NCBI GenBank assembly: GCA_041946825.1 | Contig: JBHGBD010000003.1 | Location: forward strand, 124,001-188,000 | Length of the DNA: 64,000 bases | Direction: 5' to 3' | From: CAZTHM01 sp041946825 | Lineage (GTDB): Bacteria; Acidobacteriota; Terriglobia; UBA7540 | Shown: one piece after another, positions 33,319 to 40,806 of the stretch | How positions within the stretch are numbered: the stretch's first letter is position 1 | Layout of the letters: each line of letters opens with the position of its first letter | Program-made: the position numbers and the translations under genes | Notes under the pieces: generated by a model | Seen by the model: only the letters and a program-made list of their open reading frames with translations | What the model was told of the DNA's origin: nothing | Database searches by the model: none

Positions 33319-33747
33319 CTACTGGATGAAGCTGAAGATGTCGACGATCACGTTGGTCCGGCGATTCAGCAGGAGGATGCGCCCACCGATCAGGACGTGG
33401 CGGCAGTCAGGCGGAGGCGGCGGCAGCAACCGCGCCAGGTCGCGCGGGCAGCGGTGCATCTTCTTGCGCAAGCCCGGCGGGAGCGTCCCCTTTACTACGA
33501 GTTGCTGCTCCAGGCCGGGCGGCAACTCATCGCGCTTGGCAAGCCCGCGGGGAAGATTCGTCCCCCGCCCTCTATACCAGTTGTGCAGCGCTTCGCGGTC
33601 ATGGTCGGAGTAGCGAAATTCCATCTCCGAGACGGCCTTCTTCTTCTCTTTGCCCTTGCCGCGGCCGTGCTCCTTGCCGAATGCGGTCGAACTTGCCAGA
33701 GCGAGGACCAGCACTCCGGCAACCGCAATCCCTATCTTGAGTTTCAT
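33319..33747 (-). CDS. small exported basic protein (RcnB-like)
   Basis: A 142-residue protein from the ATG at 33747, preceded by AAGGAGG; the frame extends further upstream but without support. Signal peptide KIGIAVAGVLVLALASSTAFG is followed by a Lys/Gly-rich stretch, then SDHDREALHNWY. Repeated LPPGL motifs (ELPPGLEQQL, TLPPGLRKKM) and a C-terminal LIGGRILLLNRRTNVIVDIF segment resemble the RcnB/YXWGXW-like periplasmic proteins of many Acidobacteriota and proteobacteria. Function unknown. Confidence 0.7.
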   Translation of the reverse strand: MKLKIGIAVAGVLVLALASSTAFGKEHGRGKGKEKKKAVSEMEFRYSDHDREALHNWYRGRGTNLPRGLAKRDELPPGLEQQLVVKGTLPPGLRKKMHRCPRDLARLLPPPPPDCRHVLIGGRILLLNRRTNVIVDIFSFIQ

Positions 33748-33824
33748 GCCGTGCCTCCTTCGGGTGTTCGAATTCAGGGGCGCGGTTTTCCGGTGGTCAG
33801 AAAATCGGTCCCGCCACCACCCCG

Positions 33825-35387
33825 TTACGTCGCCACCTTTTCGGCGACCACCTTGGCCTGCGTAAAGATGAGGAGATAATCCTGCCCGCCGCCCTTCGAG
33901 TCGGTACCCGACATGTTGAATCCACCGAAGGGATGCGCGCCCACCAGCGCCCCGGTGCACTTGCGGTTCAGATATAGATTTCCGACGAAGAAATCTTCCG
34001 CAGCGCGATCGAGCTTCTGCCGGTTCTTGGTATAGATGGCGCCGGTCAGACCATACTCGGTGTTGTTGGCGATTTCCATGGCGTCGTCGAAGTTTTTCGC
34101 CTTGATGACCGCCAGCACCGGCCCGAAGATTTCCTCCTGAGAGATCGTCGCTCTGGGCGCGACGTCGGCGATGACCGTCGGCTGAAGGTAATTGCCCGGT
34201 CCAGGCGCTTCACCGCCCCCCGTAATCAACCGCCCGCCTTCCTTCAGCCCTTTCTCGATGTACTGCAGAATGGATTTCTTGGACCCCGCGTTGATCACCG
34301 GCCCCATGTAGTTCTCGGGATCCGTCTGCGGCCCGACTTTGATCTTTTCCACGCGCGTTTTCAGCTTGGCAAGAAAGGTGTCGTAAACCTTTTCGTCCAC
34401 GATGGCGCGCGAACAGGCCGAGCACTTCTGCCCCTGGTAGCCGAACGCCGAGACCGCGACGCCTTCGACCGCCTGATCGAGGTCGGTCTCGCTGTCGACG
34501 ATGATCGAATCCTTGCCGCCCATTTCCGCCAGCACACGCTTGATCCAGACCTGTCCCGGCGCGGTCTTCGCCGCCAGCTCGTTGATGTGCAGGCCGACGT
34601 CCTTCGAGCCCGTGAAGGCAATGTAGCGCGTGCGCGGGTGCCCGACCAGGACGTCGCCCACCGAGCCGCCGGGGCAGGGGCAGAAATTCACCACGCCTGC
34701 CGGCATCCCCGCCTTCTCGAGCGCTTCCACGAATTTGTAGCCGACGGCGGGCGAGTCGCTCGAAGGCTTCAACACGACGGTGTTTCCCGCCACAATCGAG
34801 GCCAGCGTCATTCCCGCCAGAATCGCCATGGGGAAATTCCAGGGCGGAATCACCACGCCCACGCCGAGAGGGATGTACTTCAGGTAGTTCTTCTCGCCCG
34901 GAATGGGAGTGAGCGGCTGGGGCTTCGAGAGGCGGAGCATCTCGCGGCTGTAGTACTCGCAAAAATCAATCGTTTCCGCCACGTCGGCGTCGGCTTCCGG
35001 CCAGGTCTTACCCACCTCGTAAACCAGCCACGCAGAGTAGTAATACTTTCGCTCGCGGATGATCTTGCCGGTCTTGAGGAGCAGCTCCGCGCGCTCTTCG
35101 ACCGGCACTCGGCTCCAGGTTTTGAAAGTTTTGTCGGCAACTTCGATGGCGCGGGTCGCGAGGTCCTTATTGGCCTTCGAAAATGTTCCGACGATGCGTT
35201 CCTTCTGCCCCGGGTCGTAGGAAATCAGCTTGTCATCGGTCTTGATGCGCTCGCCGCCGAGAATCAGGTCGTACTCGCGGCCCAGTTCTTTGCCGACTTC
35301 CTCGACCGCTTCCTTCATCTTGCGGAATTGTTCAGGGTTGTTTTTGAAGTCGCTCAGGGGCTCGTTCTTGAATTCGGGCAATGGCAT
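33825..35387 (-). CDS. pruA: L-glutamate gamma-semialdehyde (P5C) dehydrogenase
   Basis: 520 residues from the ATG at 35387, which has GGAGG nine bases upstream; an upstream start at 35420 is less likely. An aldehyde dehydrogenase of the RocA/PruA group: VVIPPWNFPMAILAGMT and SSDSPAVGYKF bind NAD, AEMGGKDSIIVDSETDLDQA holds the catalytic Glu and GQKCSACSRAIV the catalytic Cys. It oxidises glutamate semialdehyde from proline to glutamate. The proline dehydrogenase partner is not adjacent. Confidence 0.93.
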   Translation of the reverse strand: MPLPEFKNEPLSDFKNNPEQFRKMKEAVEEVGKELGREYDLILGGERIKTDDKLISYDPGQKERIVGTFSKANKDLATRAIEVADKTFKTWSRVPVEERAELLLKTGKIIRERKYYYSAWLVYEVGKTWPEADADVAETIDFCEYYSREMLRLSKPQPLTPIPGEKNYLKYIPLGVGVVIPPWNFPMAILAGMTLASIVAGNTVVLKPSSDSPAVGYKFVEALEKAGMPAGVVNFCPCPGGSVGDVLVGHPRTRYIAFTGSKDVGLHINELAAKTAPGQVWIKRVLAEMGGKDSIIVDSETDLDQAVEGVAVSAFGYQGQKCSACSRAIVDEKVYDTFLAKLKTRVEKIKVGPQTDPENYMGPVINAGSKKSILQYIEKGLKEGGRLITGGGEAPGPGNYLQPTVIADVAPRATISQEEIFGPVLAVIKAKNFDDAMEIANNTEYGLTGAIYTKNRQKLDRAAEDFFVGNLYLNRKCTGALVGAHPFGGFNMSGTDSKGGGQDYLLIFTQAKVVAEKVAT

Positions 35388-35482
35388 GAAAAGTGCCTCC
35401 ACTATGAATTTGCGAAGCAAGAATTATATCGGTTTGCCCCTCGGAAGGATAGCCGCACTCCGGAAGCGGCCGCACCGCAAGT

Positions 35483-35614
35483 TGTCATTCTGAGTCCCGA
35501 TCCGATCGGGACGAAGAATCCTTTTCATTTCGCGCCTTGGGTAAAGTGGGTCAAGCATCTCCAAGTGGGTTCGAAGAGCAATGACCAAGATCCTTCGCTT
35601 CGCTCAGGATGACA
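35483..35614. repeat. MITE-like inverted repeat (TGTCATTCTGAG...CTCAGGATGACA family)
   Basis: The element fills most of the gap upstream of pruA. Inverted ends TGTCATTCTGAG (35483) and CTCAGGATGACA (ending 35614) flank GACGAAGAATCC and AGATCCTTCGCTTCGCTC. The central part differs from the copies at 5851-5950 and 63747-63838. Confidence 0.7.
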
Positions 35615-35642
35615 TGAGAGCAGGCTTTGCCCAATAACTTGG

Positions 35643-36482
35643 CTAGCGGTTGGTCGAGCCGTGAGCGACCACAGGGTTGATAAGCGTGCCGATCTTTTCG
35701 ATGGTGATGCTGACGCTGTCGCCGGGCTTGAGAAACACCGGCGGGGTGCGGCTGGCGCCGATCCCTTCGGGAGTTCCCGTCGAGAGGATATCGCCCGGCT
35801 CCCAGGTCAGCGTCCGAGAGAGGTAGCTGATCAGATAAGGAATTCTGAAGATCATATTGCCTGTGTTCGAATCCTGCATCGTCTGGCCGTTTAGCGCGAG
35901 CGAAATGCGGAGTTGGTGCGGGTCGGGAATCTCATCCTTGGTAACAATCCACGGGCCCGTCGGCGCGAAGGTGTCGCAACTTTTTCCGCGGAACCATTGC
36001 TTGTCCGCCGACTGCATGTCGCGCGCGCTGACGTCGTTCAGGATCATGTAACCGGCGACGTGCTCGTAGGCGTTCTCCTCGGGAATGTTTCTTCCGCTTT
36101 TACCGATCACCACGGCGAGCTCGGCTTCATAGTCAACCTGTCTCGAATGCTCCGGCAGGACGATCGCGTCGCCCGGCCCGCAGATGGTGTTATTGGATTT
36201 CAGAAAGAAGATGGGCTGTGTGGGAACCTCCGCGCCACGCTCGCGGGCGTGCTCGGCGTAGTTGCGACCGACGCACACGATTTTGCCAGGCCGCGCGATG
36301 GGGGCGAGCAGCCGGCCCTGGGCATGCGGCACGGAGCGGCGACCCGTCCCGAGGCTTTCGTAAGATTGTGCAGCGGCGCGGCTAAGGGTTTCCTCGAGTC
36401 CGAGCGGAATCTCGGCGATGGCATCGCCTTTTACGATCCCGAGGTACGGCTCGCCTTCGAGTTGGAAATTGACGAGTTTCAT
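35643..36482 (-). CDS. fumarylacetoacetate hydrolase (FAH) family protein
   Basis: A 279-residue protein with a short N-terminal domain (MKLVNFQLEGEPYLGIVKGD) and the FAH catalytic domain: KIVCVGRNYAEHARERG, FFLKSNNTICGPGDAI, then the metal ligands in VDYEAELAVVIGK and GYMILNDVSARDMQ, and GDILSTGTPEGIG near the end. Members include isomerases/decarboxylases of aromatic breakdown, acylpyruvate hydrolases and ureidoglycolate lyase; the reaction here is undetermined. It lies between ackA-like and pruA genes on one strand, which suggests amino-acid or aromatic acid breakdown but proves nothing. Confidence 0.88.
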   Translation of the reverse strand: MKLVNFQLEGEPYLGIVKGDAIAEIPLGLEETLSRAAAQSYESLGTGRRSVPHAQGRLLAPIARPGKIVCVGRNYAEHARERGAEVPTQPIFFLKSNNTICGPGDAIVLPEHSRQVDYEAELAVVIGKSGRNIPEENAYEHVAGYMILNDVSARDMQSADKQWFRGKSCDTFAPTGPWIVTKDEIPDPHQLRISLALNGQTMQDSNTGNMIFRIPYLISYLSRTLTWEPGDILSTGTPEGIGASRTPPVFLKPGDSVSITIEKIGTLINPVVAHGSTNR

Positions 36483-36488
36483 TTGTGT

Positions 36489-36540
36489 TGTAGGCCGGAC
36501 TCTAGCCCGGCATCTGCCGACCTAAAGCGCGGCGCTACGT
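36489..36540. repeat. palindromic repeat overlapping the stop of the acetate kinase-like gene
   Basis: TGTAGGCCGG...CGGCGCTACGT forms an imperfect palindrome with internal CCGGACTCTAGCCCGG. The last codon of the kinase gene (TAG on the minus strand, 36537-36535) lies inside the GTAGCGC end of the repeat. A related half copy (GTAGCACCGGCC) is at about 7166-7195. Confidence 0.55.
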
Positions 36541-37719
36541 GGTCAGCACACGCACAGTCTCGCGGGCGACGATGATCTCTTCGTTGGTATAGACCACCAG
36601 CGCGGTTACTTGGGAATCCGGACGCGAGATCACGCGGTCGCCGCTCGCGGGCTGACGGTTTTTTTCCTCGTCGAGCCAAATCCCCAGGAATTCCATCTCC
36701 CGGCACACGGCCTCGCGGACGCGCCAGGAATTCTCGCCGATTCCGCCCGCAAACGCCACGGCGTCCAGCCCGCCCATCGCCGCCGCGAACGCCCCGAGGT
36801 ATTTCTTAACTTCATACATCAGAATTTCGACAGCCAGCGCGGCGCGTTTGTTGCCTCCTGCGGCAGCTTCCTCGATATCGCGCAGGTCGCTGCTCACGCC
36901 GGAGATTCCCAGCAGCCCACTCTTTTTGCAGAGGATTTCGCTGATCTGTGCGGGCGTGAGCTTCTCCTTCTCCATGAGGTAAAGCACCGCGAACGGGTCC
37001 AATTCGCCGGAGCGCGCGGCGTGCTCCATTCCTGACTGCGCGGAGAAGCCGAAACTCGAATCCGCGGATTTTCCGTCGCGAATGGCGCAGATTGAGGAGC
37101 TTCCTCCCAAGTGGCAGGAGACGATCCGCAGCCCCTCGGCGGGCCGCCCAAGCAACTGCGGGACACGCTGCGCGATGTAACGGTGTGAAGAACCGTGAAA
37201 TCCGTAGCGGCGAACCCCGTGCTTTTCCGTCCACTCGTACGGAATCCCGTAGACTGCCGCGTGGTCCGGGATCGTAGTGTGGAAGCCCGGCTCGAACACC
37301 GCCACCATCGGCACGCCGGGAAGAATCTCACGAAAGATATTCATCGCCTGGATATACACAGGGTTGTGGATGGGCGCGACGGGGACAAACTCCCGCATGG
37401 CTTGGAGCAGCGCATCGTCGATTTTGAAGCTGCCGCGATAGCGCGGCCCGCCGTGCACGGCCTTGAAACCCACGGCGTCAATGCCCGCGGAATGTGCGCC
37501 TCCCTGCAGTTGTTGGACAAGCAAGGCGATCGCCGCGCGATGGTCGGGAATCGCGGCGCTGGTTTGCGTGACCTTTTCTGCTGAATCCCAATTCGTGACG
37601 GCGGCTTGCGCGCTCCCGATACGCTCGATTTTGCCGCGCGCCAGGACCCGCTCGCTCTCCATGTCGAGAAGCTGGTACTTAAGCGACGTTGAGCCGAGAT
37701 TGGGAACAAGGACTTTCAC
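36535..37719 (-). CDS. acetate kinase-like protein with substituted catalytic residues
   Basis: A 394-residue member of the acetate/propionate kinase family, of normal length. Kept features: NLGSTSLK at the N-terminus, VHGG, the GFHGSSHRY motif, the ARSGE arginine and TNEEIIVARET near the end. Two positions that are nearly invariant in acetate kinases differ: the Arg of GHRVVHGG (Arg91 in the Methanosarcina enzyme) is Lys86 in GFKAVHGG, and the Asp of FDTAFH (Asp148) is Glu143 in FEPGFH. Either this is a subgroup with another acyl-phosphate substrate, or it is less active. The phosphotransacetylase gene is directly upstream. Confidence 0.85.
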   Translation of the reverse strand: MKVLVPNLGSTSLKYQLLDMESERVLARGKIERIGSAQAAVTNWDSAEKVTQTSAAIPDHRAAIALLVQQLQGGAHSAGIDAVGFKAVHGGPRYRGSFKIDDALLQAMREFVPVAPIHNPVYIQAMNIFREILPGVPMVAVFEPGFHTTIPDHAAVYGIPYEWTEKHGVRRYGFHGSSHRYIAQRVPQLLGRPAEGLRIVSCHLGGSSSICAIRDGKSADSSFGFSAQSGMEHAARSGELDPFAVLYLMEKEKLTPAQISEILCKKSGLLGISGVSSDLRDIEEAAAGGNKRAALAVEILMYEVKKYLGAFAAAMGGLDAVAFAGGIGENSWRVREAVCREMEFLGIWLDEEKNRQPASGDRVISRPDSQVTALVVYTNEEIIVARETVRVLTT

Positions 37720-37803
37720 TCGGAGACTCCTGGCGGCATTGTTGTGAGCAGGTTAAGCAAATGGGATCTGTGGCTTTCGACTTTCAACTTTTCGACAGCT
37801 CTT

Positions 37804-38721
37804 TCACGCCTCCCGCCGCTGATAATCTTTGACGACCAGCGCGAGCGCAATCGACCGGATCTTTGTCTCCGGCGTTTCGGCGCGGGACAGCAGAACCAGC
37901 GGAACCTTTGCGCCGACCACGATGCCACCCGACTCGCCTTTCGCAAAGTAGAGTATGGCGCGATAAAGAATATTCGCCGCCTCGATATCGGGACCGATGA
38001 AGATGTCGGTCGCCTCCACGACAGGGCTCTGAATGTTCTTGCGTTCGGCGGCGAAGCGGCTGAGGGGCACGTCCATCGCCAGCGGGCCTTCGAGATACGC
38101 TCCGGAAATCTGCCCGCGACGGTTCATCTGTACGAGCGCCGCGGCGTCAACGGTCGCGGGCATATCGGGGTTGACGAATTCCAGGGCGGTGAGCAGCACG
38201 ACTTTGGGCTCGGCGATGCCCAGCGCATGCGCCACCAGGATGGCGTTGCGCGTGATGCCGGCCTTCTGCTCAAGGGTGGGTGCAATGTTGATGGCGCCGT
38301 CGGTCATCAGCATCAGGCGCGGGATGTGCGGCACCTCGAAAACGATTACCTGGCTCAGCAGTCGTCCCGTGCGCAGACCGCGCTCCTTGTCGAGAATGCC
38401 GCGGATGAGGCTGGCCGTCGTGACCTTGCCCTTCATGAGCAAGTCGGCTTTGCCTTCGCGAACCAGGTCGATGGATTGGCGGATGGAGGCGTCCTCTCCC
38501 GCGGTTTCGATGAGCGCTTCGCGACGGAGTGGATACCCAACCTTTTTCGCAGCCGCCTCGATTTTCGCCGGCGTGCCCACCAGGATGGGCTTGGCCAGCC
38601 CGAGCGGTTCGGCCTGCGCCAGGCTTTCGAGCACGTCGGGATCGTGCCCCTCGACCACGGCGATGCGCGCCGGGCCCAGTTGTTTGCCGCGTTCAACAAG
38701 CTCGGTGAGGTTGTGAATCAA
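37804..38721 (-). CDS. phosphate acetyl/butyryltransferase
   Basis: About 305 residues if started at the TTG of 38721 (GAGAGG nine bases upstream; family members begin here), or 332 from the ATG at 38802. The protein has the Pta/Ptb fold: ARIAVVEGHDPDVLESL, KADLLMKGKVTTASLIRGIL, FEVPHIPRLMLMTDGAINIAP and VEATDIFIGPDIEAANILYR. It converts acyl-CoA and phosphate to acyl-phosphate, the substrate of the kinase-like gene located 84 bases downstream. Acetyl versus butyryl preference cannot be decided. Confidence 0.85.
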   Translation of the reverse strand: MIHNLTELVERGKQLGPARIAVVEGHDPDVLESLAQAEPLGLAKPILVGTPAKIEAAAKKVGYPLRREALIETAGEDASIRQSIDLVREGKADLLMKGKVTTASLIRGILDKERGLRTGRLLSQVIVFEVPHIPRLMLMTDGAINIAPTLEQKAGITRNAILVAHALGIAEPKVVLLTALEFVNPDMPATVDAAALVQMNRRGQISGAYLEGPLAMDVPLSRFAAERKNIQSPVVEATDIFIGPDIEAANILYRAILYFAKGESGGIVVGAKVPLVLLSRAETPETKIRSIALALVVKDYQRREA

Positions 38722-38837
38722 ACGGGAATTCCTCTCGTGGCCGGGGTGGCGCGGAAAAGGCGCCCTCTGCCATATCTGTGGATTGCGAACCGCTGACATC
38801 ACGCCAAGCGTGATCTCGGCGCCGTCCCCGAGATTCT

Positions 38838-40073
38838 CTAGCTGGCCGCCGCGGCTTTGTTCATCACGCGGTCGACGATGGCCTTGAATTCATCTTCGGT
38901 CAGCAGATCTTTCTTCTCGAAGGATTTTTCTTTAGTCAGGCGCAGCATCTCCATCATCTGCTCTTCGCTCGCCTTCACCTTCAGCTTTTCGCACCACTCC
39001 TGCATCGAGGGCAGGCCGCTGTTTTTGCCCAGCACGATTCCCACGGGCTTTTGCCCGACCAGTTCCGGAGCGAACGGGACATATTCGAGCGGATGGTGCT
39101 CGCGCGCCTTGCGGAAGAAGCCCGCGACGATGCCGGATTCGATTTGATAAAGCATCTCGCCGACGATCGGGCGATTGCCGGGAATCGTGACTTTGGCGCG
39201 TTCGAGGATATGGCGTGACACGTCGCAGAACATTTCCGTTTTGATCCCGAGGTCCACGCCGTAAAGGCACTTGAGCGCGAGAACCGTGTCTTCCAGCGGC
39301 ACGTTTCCGGCCCGCTCGCCGAGCCCGGTCATGGTGACCTGCGCGACGGAAGCACCGGCCGCGAGCGCCGCGATCGTGTTCGCGACTCCCAAGCCGAAAT
39401 CCTGATGGCAATGAATCTCCACCGGCTTCTTCAGCCTCTTCACGACTTTCTTGACGACGTGATAGACGGCCTCGGGCGTGCACCCGCCGAAGCTGTCGGC
39501 AATCGTGTAAGCATCCATGTGACCTTCGGAAGCGACCGTCTCGGCGATATCGAGCAGGCGATCGACTTCCGTGCGCGTCGAGTCGATGGTGAAGAAAACG
39601 GTGTAAAGCCCCGCTTCCTTGGCCGCCAGCGTCGCCTCAATCGAAGACTTCATGGCGCGGTCCACGGTCCAGCCGTAGGCGTTTTTGATGATGTGATCAC
39701 TCGAAGGGATCTCGACGATCACGCCTTTCACGCCGCACTCTTTGGCAGCTTGAATGTCGGCGATCAGGCAGCGCGAGAACGAGAAGATCTCCGCCTTCAG
39801 CCCCAGGTTGGCAATCTCGCACACCGCGGCGCGGTCCTGCGGCGAGACCGCCGGCATGCCCGCCTCGATGCGGTGCACTCCCATGGCGTCGAGTTTCTTC
39901 GCGATCTCGATCTTCTCTTCTTTGCGGAAGACCACGGCGGTCTGCTGCTCGCCGTCGCGCAGCGTGACGTCGTGAATCTTGATTTTCTTGGGAAAATGGA
40001 ATTTCTTGCGCACCTTGGGGAGATAACACCAGGGGCTGACAAACCACTTCTTGGTTTTCCACGGTTCTGCCAT
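38838..40073 (-). CDS. DRE-TIM metallolyase (isopropylmalate/homocitrate synthase family)
   Basis: 411 residues from the ATG at 40073, with GGAGG six bases upstream. The catalytic and metal-binding parts of the family are present: IHDVTLRDGEQQ (residues 33-44) and VEIHCHQDFGLGVANT (218-233), plus GERAGNVPLEDTVLAL. The C-terminal extension is short and lacks a full LeuA regulatory domain, closer to homocitrate or citramalate-type synthases or to uncharacterised relatives. It would condense acetyl-CoA with a 2-oxo acid. No leu or lys genes are next to it; acyl-CoA/phosphate enzymes are. Confidence 0.85.
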   Translation of the reverse strand: MAEPWKTKKWFVSPWCYLPKVRKKFHFPKKIKIHDVTLRDGEQQTAVVFRKEEKIEIAKKLDAMGVHRIEAGMPAVSPQDRAAVCEIANLGLKAEIFSFSRCLIADIQAAKECGVKGVIVEIPSSDHIIKNAYGWTVDRAMKSSIEATLAAKEAGLYTVFFTIDSTRTEVDRLLDIAETVASEGHMDAYTIADSFGGCTPEAVYHVVKKVVKRLKKPVEIHCHQDFGLGVANTIAALAAGASVAQVTMTGLGERAGNVPLEDTVLALKCLYGVDLGIKTEMFCDVSRHILERAKVTIPGNRPIVGEMLYQIESGIVAGFFRKAREHHPLEYVPFAPELVGQKPVGIVLGKNSGLPSMQEWCEKLKVKASEEQMMEMLRLTKEKSFEKKDLLTEDEFKAIVDRVMNKAAAAS

Positions 40074-40210
40074 TGAATCCTCCATCCCGCGCAGGGCCCG
40101 GGCGTGAGCACAGAACAAGCCCGGAGCATTTTGGGAACCTGCTAGTTTACAGCACTGCTGGCGTCACTGCCAATCGGGCTGGCCGTTGGGTAGTATCCCA
40201 GTTTGAAATG

Positions 40211-40561
40211 TCAGCGTCGAAATCCTAGCCACAGGGAGAATCCTCCCGCAACACCGAGCCACAAGATCCCTAGTGGCGGAAAGCCAAGTTGCCAAGCCAT
40301 TGTCGCGGCTATGCAGACGCCGATACCACCAAGGAAGAATAGTCGTCTGTCGAGATTACCTGAAGGATACAAGCGTCTGTATTCGATGAGTAAGCGTCGC
40401 CATTTGAAGTAGTGCCATCCAAGCGCCGAGAACTGCTGTTCGACGGGCAGCTTTGCGTTGACCTGATCCGTCATTCTGAAATGAAGAGAGGTGGAATACA
40501 GGCCCAATGTTCCAGAGGCCACTATAAAGACAATTAGGCCGACCACTTGGCGTCCATTCAT
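40211..40561 (-). CDS. small integral membrane protein of unknown function
   Basis: A 116-residue protein with three hydrophobic segments: residues 5-22 (QVVGLIVFIVASGTLGLY), about 73-90 (FFLGGIGVCIAATMAWQL) and 93-112. Between the first two is a conserved-looking cytoplasmic stretch with WHYFKWRRLLIEYRRLYPSG. I recognise the YRRLYPSG pattern from hypothetical membrane proteins of Acidobacteriota; no function is known. Stretch 40562-40806 shows no convincing gene. Confidence 0.55.
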   Translation of the reverse strand: MNGRQVVGLIVFIVASGTLGLYSTSLHFRMTDQVNAKLPVEQQFSALGWHYFKWRRLLIEYRRLYPSGNLDRRLFFLGGIGVCIAATMAWQLGFPPLGILWLGVAGGFSLWLGFRR

Positions 40562-40806
40562 GGATGAGTACCGTCACTTACGACAAATCGGCGAAGTAGG
40601 CGAGCACCGCGACCGGCTCACCAGGCTTTCTTTGGGCCTAGCGGCGTTCGACCCAGCGGCTCCCCCAACCGCTTCCACGACACGCAAGGCTGTGGCTGCG
40701 GAATCGTGCCCACTGGGTTCCTTATCCATGGGGCTGATTCTGCCACGTCCCGCCGACCAGCGCCAGCACGCGCCGGAGCCGAACTGAGACACTACCCCCT
40801 GTTACC

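Noticed and set aside
40574..40792. Minus-strand frame of 72 codons between the membrane protein and the rhamnosidase
   Set aside because: No ribosome-binding site, no recognisable fold, low-complexity composition.
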